Below are positions 34,402-43,270 of a stretch of DNA of 64,000 nucleotides, in pieces; within the stretch, counting starts at the first letter, position 1, and the number at the start of each line of letters is the position of its first letter. Source of the stretch: an uncultured Clostridia bacterium (GTDB lineage Bacteria; Bacillota; Clostridia; Oscillospirales; Ruminococcaceae); contig CAMCFA010000003.1 in assembly GCA_945873955.1 (NCBI GenBank), positions 22,167 through 86,166 of the forward strand, in the 5' to 3' direction. The position numbers and the translations under genes were made by a program. The notes under the pieces are model-generated. The model ran no database searches, was not told the DNA's origin, and saw only the letters and a program-made list of their open reading frames with translations.

Positions 34402-36357
34402 TCAAATGCCGTCGTTGTATATTCTGATGAAATCCTTGGACGAACGGACGCTGTCCTGCTCCCGGACTCTGTACCGCCATACGCCGTACAGCACCGGGTA
34501 CTGGATACAGTCGTTGAGGGACTGGATATCGTTCTTAATCATGAGGTGATAATTGCTGCCGCTGTGAAGCTCGTCGATATGCTTGTGCGCCGCTTCAACT
34601 CCCGCGATCGCCTCCTCGCCGAAGGGCTGACCCGCCGGGTCTTGGTCAAGGCTGGCGGCTATCTTGGAAAGCATTTCGCTGTTCACCGGAGCAAGCGCGC
34701 CGTCGTTCACCGCGCAAAGCCCTGTCAGAGAAGCAAGCGCCGCGGCGATGTCCTCCTGCGAAGCGTCCTTTGAAACGCCGAAGAACCCGCAGACCTTCGC
34801 CAGCAGCTTTCCTGCGAACTCCGCAAGCTGCTTCGCGTTATTGATCTTCCCCGCGCCAAGCGCCTCGTAATCGCCCTTGAACTTTCTGATGAGGTCGTAG
34901 CAGTTGTCTACCTCGCTGGCGTAGCTCTCTGTGTAGCGCAGGTCGGCGATAAGGTTGCTCAGACACTCCGCCTTGATGTCGATATCAAGCAGGATATTTC
35001 TCGCCGGGGTATCGCCGAAGAATGCGTCCGCAAGCCCGCCGAACAGCACCTTATCCAGCATTCTGCTGTCGAACAGCTTGTTGCTGTCGCGGAATATTAT
35101 GAAGCTGCGCTGGTTCTCGTTCTTTGCGCCGTGGCGGGTCATTCTCCGCTCAAGCAGCACCGGAGAAACCGGCAGCTCGTAGTTTATCACATGCGTTACC
35201 CGGTCAAGACCGTCGCCTACCGCGCCGATATCGTCGGTGGCGATAATGAGCTTCGGGTATGTAGTGCGGTCGTCAACGTTCAGCTTTCTGAGGATATCGC
35301 GGTTGCTGAACAGCTCGCCCCTCGCCGCCTTGACAACGCCGCTGCCGGGATACATGGCGGTGAGCGTCTTTCTCAGATACTCCACCGTGTTCTTGTCACA
35401 GCAGTAAACGATCGCGCGGCTGTTCTCCTGCGACATCACCTCGTCGGTGAGCTTTAAGAATTCGTCCAGCTTTTTGTCGGCGGAGCGTAATTCAGCCACG
35501 TCGGAGGGCGTATAGGCAGCCTTCTGGTACACCCACTTCGTCTCGTCAACGTCGTATTCCTCGAAGATGTTTCCGCCGTACTTGTAGTTCGGCAGACCGG
35601 TTCTGATGTCTATCCTGCGGCGAAGTCCGCTGAGGAAGCCCTCGTCGCAGCCGTAGTTCACAAAGGAAACGCTGCGCTTGATCTCGCCGTTGTAGATACG
35701 CTTGTCACCGGCGCTCAGCACGGGTGTGCCGTAGTCCAGCGGCAATCCGGAAACGCTGAGATCCAGATCGTCCGCGGCGGAAGCCTGTTCCTCGTCGGAG
35801 AGGAGCTGCTTTACCATGCCGGACAGCGCCGCCTTGTCCTCGTCGCTATTTGCCGGGAACTGGGTTATCATAAGCAGACGCTCGGTCTTCCACGGAAGCT
35901 GCTCTTTCCAGAAGCCGTAATCCGGGACGCCGGTATTCTGCTCGTCGTCAATGATCACCAGATCCCACACGAAATCCTGCGGGACCTTTGCTTTCAGCCC
36001 GTTAGCGCTGTTCAGCGCGTCAGAGGGCATAAGATACAAGTTAGAACTATCCTGCGAGAAGAAAACGATCTCATTCGCCGCACCGGAAACCACCTTGAAA
36101 TCAGCGCCGATACCGGTCATGAGGATCCTGTACCAGCCGTACAGGACACGTCTTGAAGTAATCAGCAGAATGTTGGGGCTTTCCTTTTCGGCAAGAACGT
36201 CGTATATGCAAAGTCCTGCCTTGGTCAGCTTTTCGGAGCCGAACTCACAGCAGACCAGCGAAAACCCGAATTTGCGGAGCTTTTCCGCAGGGGCAAGATT
36301 TGCCGCTGATAAATCCATTCCGCCGAGGGGGATCCATTTTACACTGTTGCCGCTCAC
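34402..36357 (-). CDS. SNF2/SF2 helicase-like protein with degenerate Walker A
   Basis: A 651-aa protein with the two-lobe SNF2-like layout. Motif Ia-like: NILLITSRRVLYGWYRIL (62-79). Motif II: LVIIDDEQN (133-141). Motif V-like: IATDDIGAVGDGLDRVTHVI (about 370-390). Motif VI-like: LLERRMTRHGAKNENQ (about 398-413), followed by a helical C-terminal region. The Walker A position reads CCEFGSEKLTKAGL instead of DEMGLGKT, so nucleotide hydrolysis may be lost. GTG 36357 follows GGAGGTGCGCTAG. First gene of an operon with the GHKL ATPase, from the promoter at 36443-36471. Role unknown; chromatin- or phage-directed remodelling with the ATPase is a guess. Confidence 0.78.
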   Translation of the reverse strand: MSGNSVKWIPLGGMDLSAANLAPAEKLRKFGFSLVCCEFGSEKLTKAGLCIYDVLAEKESPNILLITSRRVLYGWYRILMTGIGADFKVVSGAANEIVFFSQDSSNLYLMPSDALNSANGLKAKVPQDFVWDLVIIDDEQNTGVPDYGFWKEQLPWKTERLLMITQFPANSDEDKAALSGMVKQLLSDEEQASAADDLDLSVSGLPLDYGTPVLSAGDKRIYNGEIKRSVSFVNYGCDEGFLSGLRRRIDIRTGLPNYKYGGNIFEEYDVDETKWVYQKAAYTPSDVAELRSADKKLDEFLKLTDEVMSQENSRAIVYCCDKNTVEYLRKTLTAMYPGSGVVKAARGELFSNRDILRKLNVDDRTTYPKLIIATDDIGAVGDGLDRVTHVINYELPVSPVLLERRMTRHGAKNENQRSFIIFRDSNKLFDSRMLDKVLFGGLADAFFGDTPARNILLDIDIKAECLSNLIADLRYTESYASEVDNCYDLIRKFKGDYEALGAGKINNAKQLAEFAGKLLAKVCGFFGVSKDASQEDIAAALASLTGLCAVNDGALAPVNSEMLSKIAASLDQDPAGQPFGEEAIAGVEAAHKHIDELHSGSNYHLMIKNDIQSLNDCIQYPVLYGVWRYRVREQDSVRSSKDFIRIYNDGI

Positions 36358-36442
36358 CTAGCGCACCTCCATAGTTCAGTATTATTGTTATTACCGGAAG
36401 GAACTTCCAGAAGCCGTTACGGATATAACAATCTATGTGTAC

Positions 36443-36471
36443 ATTATACTACAAAATCGCAAATATTACAA
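36443..36471 (-). promoter_or_regulatory. Promoter of the helicase-like/GHKL operon
   Basis: Minus strand TTGTAA-17 bp-TATAAT, about 85 bp upstream of the GTG start. Confidence 0.7.
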
Positions 36472-36552
36472 GTCGTTAAAAGCAACTGCCGGTTGAAAAT
36501 CCCGGAGCGCATTTTTGGTTATTTTGCACAATCAAATTCACGAAAATACTGC

Positions 36553-36581
36553 TTTACTTTTTCACGGATAAATGCTAGAAT
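36553..36581 (+). promoter_or_regulatory. Promoter of the aldolase-rhaB operon
   Basis: TTTACT-17 bp-TAGAAT, about 50 bp upstream of the aldolase ATG. Weak -35. Confidence 0.55.
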
Positions 36582-36632
36582 GATATAAAGGCTGTTTTTA
36601 AGCCGACATTTACGACAGGAAGGTAAACGAAC

Positions 36633-37310
36633 ATGACTGAACAGGAAATAAAGGAAGCGATATGCGAGGTCGGACACAAGCTGTGGCAGCTAGGCTTTGT
36701 GGCGGCGAATGACGGCAACATCTCCGCAAGGCTGCCGGACGGCAACTTCATCACCACCCCCACCGGCACCAGCAAGGCAATTCTCCGTCCGGAAATGCTC
36801 ATCAAGATGAACGCAAACAACGAGGTCGTTGAGCCTGCGCAGCTCCCCGGCTACAATCCCACCAGCGAATTCAAGGTACATCTGCGCTGCTACGAGGCGC
36901 GCCCGGACGTCAACGCGGTAGTTCACGCGCACCCGCCGACAGCCACCGGCTTCGCGATAGCGCATATCCCGCTGGACGACTACACCATGCCGGAGGCGAT
37001 AATCTTCCTCGGCAGCGTGCCGATCGCTCCATACGACACCCCCGGCTCGCAGGGCGTTGCGGACAGCATTCTGCCGTTCCTCGAAAATCATGACACTATT
37101 TTAATGGAGAACCACGGCGCGCTCACCGTCGGTGTGGACATCACACAGGCTTACTACCGCATGGAAACGCTGGAGCATTTCGCTAAGGTGAGCCTTGTCG
37201 CACGTCAGCTCGGTGGCGCGAAGGACCTGCCTATGGACAAGATTCAGGAGTGCTGCGAAATAGGCAAGAGCTTCCCGATAAGACACCCCGGCTACAAGAA
37301 GTACCACTGA
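36633..37310 (+). CDS. Class II aldolase (rhamnulose/fuculose-1-phosphate aldolase type)
   Basis: Zinc-dependent class II aldolase/AraD family, 225 aa. Visible motifs are NDGNISARLPDG, TTPTGTSKAIL (phosphate binding), VHAHPPTA with two zinc-binding His near 94-96, and MENHGALTVG with the third zinc His near 156. Members cleave L-fuculose- or L-rhamnulose-1-phosphate or epimerise ribulose-5-phosphate. Adjacency to a rhamnulokinase (32-bp gap) favours rhamnulose-1-phosphate cleavage to dihydroxyacetone phosphate and L-lactaldehyde. At 225 aa it is shorter than classical RhaD and closer to FucA in size. Confidence 0.88.
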   Translation: MTEQEIKEAICEVGHKLWQLGFVAANDGNISARLPDGNFITTPTGTSKAILRPEMLIKMNANNEVVEPAQLPGYNPTSEFKVHLRCYEARPDVNAVVHAHPPTATGFAIAHIPLDDYTMPEAIIFLGSVPIAPYDTPGSQGVADSILPFLENHDTILMENHGALTVGVDITQAYYRMETLEHFAKVSLVARQLGGAKDLPMDKIQECCEIGKSFPIRHPGYKKYH

Positions 37311-37342
37311 TAATTCAAGAACGATTCACAGGAGTTGACCTC

Positions 37343-38818
37343 ATGCCAAAAACCGTACTAGTATTCGATTTCGGAGCGTCCAGCGCCCGCGCCATGTTCT
37401 GCAAATATGAGGACGGCAGTATCTCTCTGGAGGAGATACACCGCTTCCCCAATGTCCCGGTAACAGAGGACGGGCACCTCCGCTGGGACATTGACGAGCT
37501 GTGGGAGCAGATGAAGATCGCTATCAGCTTCGGCGTGTTCAACGGCGGCTTCGACGCGATAAGTATCGACACATGGGGCGTTGATTTCGGGCTTATCGGG
37601 CAGGACGGGAACCTGCTTGAAAAGCCGGTGCATTACCGCGACAGCCGCACCGACGGCATGGTTGAGGAGGTCTGCGCCCGTATCCCCGCGGAGTCGCTTT
37701 TCGCCCAGAGCGGTATCCAGCCGATGAACATCAACACGCTTTTCCAGCTCAACTACCTCGTGAAGCACGAAAGAAACGCCATATTCCGTGCGGAAAAGCT
37801 GCTGATGATGCCGGATCTGTTTGCGTATTTCCTCACCGGGCAGTGCCGCAGCGAATTCACCGAAGCCACCACCTCCCAGCTTATCGACCAGCAGGCGAAG
37901 GGCTGGAATATCCGCCTTATCGAAGCGCTGGGAATCCCGAAGCGCATTTTCTCCCCGCTCATACAGCCGGGCGAAGTTTACGGCGAGCTGAAGCAGGAGC
38001 TGGCGGAGGAGTTCCGCATAGAGCCTGTGCCGGTGTTCGCTTGCGCGTCCCACGACACCGCCTCGGCGGTGCTTGCCGTACCCACGCAGGAGGAGCATTT
38101 CGCGTTCCTTAGCTGTGGCACATGGACGCTGTTCGGCACGGAGCTGCGCCGTCCTATTCTGACGCGTCAGGCGTTGGAAATGGGACTCACAAACGAGGGC
38201 GGCAGCGGCGGCACTACTACCCTGCTCAAGAACATCATGGGGCTGTGGCTCATTCAAGAAACCAAACGCTGGTACAGCGAACAGCGTAACGAGGAATACA
38301 GCTTCGCCGACCTTGAAAAAATGGCAAGGGAGTGCGAGCCGTTCGTCAGCTTTATCGACCCGAACGCGCCGGATTTCGCCGCGCCGGACGACATGCCGCT
38401 GAAAATTCAGGAATTCTGCCGGAAGACCGGGCAGAAAGTCCCGGAAAAGCCCGGCGAGATAATGCGCTGTATCTACCAGAGCCTTGCGTGCGAGTTCGCG
38501 CTGACTCTCGGCGAGATATCGGAGCTTACCGGCTTTGATTACAAAAAGATACACATGATCGGCGGCGGCACTAAGGACAAGCTGCTGTGCCAGCTCACCG
38601 CGGACGCTGCCGGGATCCCGGCGGTCGCGGGTCCGGTGGAGGCTACCGCCCTCGGAAACGGCATTTCAACGCTGATCGCGCTGGGTGAGATACCGGATAT
38701 CTCCGCCGCGCGGAAGATCATCGTAAGCTCCGGGCTTACCACGGAGTTCCAGCCGCAGCAGCACGAAAGCTGGCTCCAGCCGCTGGAAAGATACCGCGCA
38801 CTCACACGAATGAAATAA
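37343..38818 (+). CDS. rhaB: Rhamnulokinase (FGGY family)
   Basis: Phosphorylates L-rhamnulose ahead of aldol cleavage. The 491-aa protein starts PKTVLVFDFGASSARA, where the DFGASS form is typical of RhaB in place of fuculokinase. It has IDTWGVDFGLI, the CASHDTASAVLAVP segment and a C-terminal FGGY region with MIGGGTKDKLLCQLTAD. ATG 37343 follows ACAGGAG. It is co-transcribed with the class II aldolase upstream. No isomerase (rhaA) or transporter is adjacent, so the pathway is split or completed elsewhere. Confidence 0.9.
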   Translation: MPKTVLVFDFGASSARAMFCKYEDGSISLEEIHRFPNVPVTEDGHLRWDIDELWEQMKIAISFGVFNGGFDAISIDTWGVDFGLIGQDGNLLEKPVHYRDSRTDGMVEEVCARIPAESLFAQSGIQPMNINTLFQLNYLVKHERNAIFRAEKLLMMPDLFAYFLTGQCRSEFTEATTSQLIDQQAKGWNIRLIEALGIPKRIFSPLIQPGEVYGELKQELAEEFRIEPVPVFACASHDTASAVLAVPTQEEHFAFLSCGTWTLFGTELRRPILTRQALEMGLTNEGGSGGTTTLLKNIMGLWLIQETKRWYSEQRNEEYSFADLEKMARECEPFVSFIDPNAPDFAAPDDMPLKIQEFCRKTGQKVPEKPGEIMRCIYQSLACEFALTLGEISELTGFDYKKIHMIGGGTKDKLLCQLTADAAGIPAVAGPVEATALGNGISTLIALGEIPDISAARKIIVSSGLTTEFQPQQHESWLQPLERYRALTRMK

Positions 38819-38826
38819 ACCGACCT

Positions 38827-38855
38827 CCCCGCCGCCACCGAACGGCGGGGAAATT
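38827..38855 (+). terminator. Terminator after rhaB
   Basis: CCCCGCCG pairs with CGGCGGGG, then AAATTTCT. The T-run is short. Confidence 0.65.
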
Positions 38856-38901
38856 TCTGCTCCGCAGACGACAAAAATACTGCAAAAATCGCATATTTCT
38901 C

Positions 38902-38930
38902 TTGACAACAGCGCCATTGTTTGGTATAAT
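38902..38930 (+). promoter_or_regulatory. Promoter of the ilvBN(C) operon
   Basis: TTGACA-17 bp-TATAAT, perfect consensus. The leader that follows (38937-39009) has an ACGCTG/CAGCGT hairpin at 38969-38990 just ahead of the ribosome-binding site. No leader peptide or T-box was seen. Confidence 0.85.
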
Positions 38931-39009
38931 AAAGACGTATGAATTAATCTATATATACCTATGTGAGCCACGCTGTAACGATTCAGCGTGTGAAAGGAAT
39001 GTTCCAGTA

Positions 39010-40638
39010 TTGAGTAAAGTTCGCATGACAGTAGCAAAGGCAATGACTGAATGCCTTGCCGCCGAGGGTATCTCCACCGTTTTCGGCTATCCGGGCGCAG
39101 CTATCTGCCCTTTCTATGATGAATTATATAAGACCGATATCCGGCATGTACTTGTCCGCCATGAGGTGAACGGCGGTCACGCAGCCAGCGGCTACGCGCG
39201 TATCACCGGAAAGCCCGCCGTGGCTATCGCTACCAGCGGTCCCGGCGCGCTGAACCTCATCACCGCTATCGCCACCGCTTATATGGACTCGGTTCCTATG
39301 GTGGTCATCACCGGACAGGTAAACTCCGACCAGATAGGCAGAGATGTTTTTCAGGAGGCGGACATCACCGGCTCGGCAGAGCCTTTCGTAAAGCACAGCT
39401 ACCTGTTAAAGCGCCCGGAGGACACCGCAGAGGTGTTCAAGCGCGCGTTTTACATAGCCGGCACGGGTCGGCGCGGTCCGGTGCTTATAGACGTACCCTT
39501 TGACGTACAGAAAGCGGAGATAGACTTTGAATATCCCGAAACCGTGGATATCCGCAGCTACCGCCCCAGCAGCACCGGAAACGGCAACCAGATAAAACGT
39601 GCGGCGGCGGCTGTCGCTGCGTCCAAGAAGCCGCTTATCCTAGCCGGCGGCGGACTTTTCACCGGAAACGCCGTTGAGCTTATGCGCAGGTTTGCGCAGC
39701 AGACCGATATCCCGGTGGTTTCCACCATGATGGGACTGGGCGCAATGCCCACCGACAGCCCGCTTTATTACGGCATGCTCGGTATGCACGGCTGCAAAGC
39801 GGCTAACACCGCAGTGAACTCCTGCGACACTTTGATACTTCTCGGCGCGAGAGTTGGCGACCGCGCTATCGCCGCAATGAAACAGCGCGACGACCTCACC
39901 GTTATTCACGTTGATATCGACCCCGCCGAGATCGGCAAGAATCTCGACGTGGATATCCCGATAGTCGGCGACCTCACCCTTGTTCTGGGGCAGCTAATTG
40001 AAGCTATCCCCGGCGGTACCGACCGCTCCGAATGGAAGCATACGCTGGACGGCTGCCGTGAGGACAAGCCGATACAGCCCGCTCCTGCGGGATATGTCAA
40101 CCCCAAGCAGTTCATCAGAACGCTGGACAAGTACCTCCCGGACGACGCAGTTGTCGTGGCGGACGTAGGTCAGAACCAGATATGGACGGCGGCGAACATC
40201 ACGCTCAACGGCGGACGTTTCCTCGCCTCCGGCGGCATGGGGACTATGGGTTATTCCCTCCCCGCTGCTATCGGCGCAAAGCTCGCTGATCCCTCAAGAG
40301 AGGTGGTTGCAATATGCGGCGACGGTTCGTTCCAGATGCAGATGATGGAGCTTGCCACCGCGGTACAGCATGACGTCCCGGTGAAGGTGATCGTCATGCG
40401 CAACAACTACCTCGGCATGGTGCGTGAGCTTCAGGAGAGAGCCTACGACAACCGTCTGACGGCGGTTTCGCTGGACGGAAGCCCCTGCTTCACCCGGATC
40501 GCCGAGGCTTACGGCATAGCAAATGAGCTGGTAGACAGCCCCGATAACATGGACGCTGCGATACAGCGGCTGATTTCCTCCGACAAGCCTTATTTCCTTG
40601 AGGTCGCTGTCGAGGACTTTGAAAAGACGATTCTGTGA
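39010..40638 (+). CDS. ilvB: Acetolactate synthase large (catalytic) subunit
   Basis: Condenses pyruvate (or pyruvate and 2-oxobutyrate) in branched-chain amino acid synthesis, using thiamine diphosphate. The 542-aa protein has the N-terminal VFGYPGAAICPFYDEL with the TPP-activating Glu in VRHEVNGGHAASGYAR. The TPP/Mg site is GDGSFQMQMMELATAVQ followed by NNYLG. The start is probably TTG 39010 (LSKVRMTVAKAM), about 11 bases after AAAGGAA; ATG 39025 is the alternative. It is followed by ilvN after 13 bp and then ilvC. Confidence 0.96.
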   Translation: MSKVRMTVAKAMTECLAAEGISTVFGYPGAAICPFYDELYKTDIRHVLVRHEVNGGHAASGYARITGKPAVAIATSGPGALNLITAIATAYMDSVPMVVITGQVNSDQIGRDVFQEADITGSAEPFVKHSYLLKRPEDTAEVFKRAFYIAGTGRRGPVLIDVPFDVQKAEIDFEYPETVDIRSYRPSSTGNGNQIKRAAAAVAASKKPLILAGGGLFTGNAVELMRRFAQQTDIPVVSTMMGLGAMPTDSPLYYGMLGMHGCKAANTAVNSCDTLILLGARVGDRAIAAMKQRDDLTVIHVDIDPAEIGKNLDVDIPIVGDLTLVLGQLIEAIPGGTDRSEWKHTLDGCREDKPIQPAPAGYVNPKQFIRTLDKYLPDDAVVVADVGQNQIWTAANITLNGGRFLASGGMGTMGYSLPAAIGAKLADPSREVVAICGDGSFQMQMMELATAVQHDVPVKVIVMRNNYLGMVRELQERAYDNRLTAVSLDGSPCFTRIAEAYGIANELVDSPDNMDAAIQRLISSDKPYFLEVAVEDFEKTIL

Positions 40639-40651
40639 CGGGGGTGCAGGC

Positions 40652-41143
40652 ATGAAACATACGATATCCGTTCTGGTAGAGAACCATGCAGGCGTTCTTG
40701 CGAGAGTTGCCGGGCTGTTCGCCCGCAGAGGCTTCAATATCGACAGCCTTGCGGTGGGCGTCACCGATGACGAAAATGTTTCCAGAATAACCATAGTTGC
40801 CGACGGCAGCGCATATACTCTTGAACAGATAGAAAAGCAGCTCAACAAGCTGATAGACGTCATCAAGGTAAAGACGCTGCACAACGATACGGCAGTCACC
40901 AGAGAGTTGGTGCTCATAAAGGTAAGCTGCACGCCCAAACAGCGCGCCGAGCTTATCACCATTGCAGAAATCGCAAAGGGCAAGATCTCTGACATCTCCA
41001 CCAACTCCATGACGCTGGAGTTGTCAGACAGCAAGCAGAATCTCGACAATTTCGAGGAGCTGCTGCGCCCCTACGGCATTAAAGAGGTAGTCCGCACAGG
41101 CACTATCGCAATGCAGAAGGGCGAATCCACCGTAAGGGTGTAA
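40652..41143 (+). CDS. ilvN: Acetolactate synthase small (regulatory) subunit
   Basis: A 163-aa regulatory subunit that confers valine feedback control on IlvB. The N-terminal ACT domain begins TISVLVENHAGVLARVAGLF and contains RRGFNIDSLAVG; the C-terminal ALS_ss domain includes ELVLIKVSCTPKQRAEL and EVVRTGTIAMQKGE. ATG 40652 follows ACGGGGGTGCAGGC. Located 13 bp after ilvB. The following 162-bp gap to ilvC holds a CAAAAGG/CCTTTTG hairpin. Confidence 0.97.
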   Translation: MKHTISVLVENHAGVLARVAGLFARRGFNIDSLAVGVTDDENVSRITIVADGSAYTLEQIEKQLNKLIDVIKVKTLHNDTAVTRELVLIKVSCTPKQRAELITIAEIAKGKISDISTNSMTLELSDSKQNLDNFEELLRPYGIKEVVRTGTIAMQKGESTVRV

Positions 41144-41221
41144 TTTTTGTATAACCTCGCTCAAAAGGGTGCCCCTTTTGGCAGTTCCGCGGAGCCTTTT
41201 CCACTTCTTCGTAAAAGGTAG

Positions 41222-42427
<1,206 letters not shown>

Positions 42428-42447
42428 TCAACACTGACCTATAAATT

Positions 42448-42486
42448 AAGAGCTGCTTATGATATTTCACAGGCAGCTCTTTTGTT
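42448..42486 (+). terminator. Terminator of ilvC
   Basis: AAGAGCTGC pairs with GCAGCTCTT, followed by TTGTTTATT. Confidence 0.85.
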
Positions 42487-42499
42487 TATTATAATTACA

Positions 42500-42527
42500 G
42501 CCGCCGATTTCATATCGGCGGCTTTTT
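42500..42527. terminator. Second terminator, between ilvC and the converging tetR gene
   Basis: GCCGCCGAT pairs with ATCGGCGGC across five bases; TTTTT follows on the plus strand. Confidence 0.85.
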
Positions 42528-42535
42528 GCGCTTTT

Positions 42536-43087
42536 TTATTCCTCCGGCGGGATAAGCTCAGAAATAATGTGGTCGGTGAGCCGCGAAATTATCGCAAACT
42601 CCTCACTGTAATCCGCGTCCTTGTCCGGTATGCTTGCGGAGACAGTGTGGAACGTCCCCTGTATGATAAAGGACAGAACCACGTCGTTGCGGCGGTTGCG
42701 CAGCTTCGGGAATTCCGCATAAAGATGAGCCTTTATACGCTCCTCCACCTTCTTTGAGAACTGCGAATAGCGGGAGCCGGAAAATATGTAATTCAGCATG
42801 GCGCGGTTCTTCATGAACGCCATGAACAGGTCTGCCGAGTGCTTTTTCGGGTCGTCGAAGAACTTGTTCAGCCCCTGTATCTCCGACAGGATATCGTCAA
42901 TGACCTCGTCCTCCATTTCGTCCGCCAGCGAATAGATGTCGGAATAATGCAGATAGAAGGTCGCCTTGTTAATCCCGGCGAGCCGCGACAGCTCCGTGAC
43001 CGTGATCTTTTCGATAGGCTTTTTGCGCCGCAGTTCAAAGAACGCTTCTTTGATCGCGGCTTTTGTTTTCTGTATTCTAAGATCCAT
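42536..43087 (-). CDS. TetR family transcriptional regulator
   Basis: A 183-aa repressor-type protein with an N-terminal TetR HTH (about residues 20-55, ITVTELSRLAGINKATFYLH) and a helical ligand domain whose effector cannot be inferred. ATG 43087 has GGAGG upstream. It is divergent from glgB across 183 bp that carry overlapping opposite-facing promoters, so it may control itself and glgB. TetR operators are often imperfect palindromes; TAGACAATAATAGTCAA at 43111-43127 is one possible site. Confidence 0.9.
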   Translation of the reverse strand: MDLRIQKTKAAIKEAFFELRRKKPIEKITVTELSRLAGINKATFYLHYSDIYSLADEMEDEVIDDILSEIQGLNKFFDDPKKHSADLFMAFMKNRAMLNYIFSGSRYSQFSKKVEERIKAHLYAEFPKLRNRRNDVVLSFIIQGTFHTVSASIPDKDADYSEEFAIISRLTDHIISELIPPEE

Positions 43088-43203
43088 GACGTCCTCCATT
43101 GCTAGACAATAATAGTCAACCGTCGCTTAATAGACATATATCGAATTTTGCTGATTGAACAGCGATTAATTATAATATATAATAAGATAAAAGACAAATC
43201 GTA

Positions 43204-43232
43204 TTGATCTATCTATTATTATAGCTTAAAAT
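43204..43232 (+). promoter_or_regulatory. Possible glgB promoter
   Basis: TTGATC-17 bp-TAAAAT, overlapping the opposite-strand tetR promoter. Confidence 0.45.
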
Positions 43233-43246
43233 ACAGCGGTTGTCAA
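43218..43246 (-). promoter_or_regulatory. Promoter of the tetR gene
   Basis: Minus strand TTGACA-17 bp-TATAAT, perfect consensus, giving a leader of about 125 nt. Confidence 0.75.
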
Positions 43247-43270
43247 CCTTAAATATTCGGAGGTACGACG

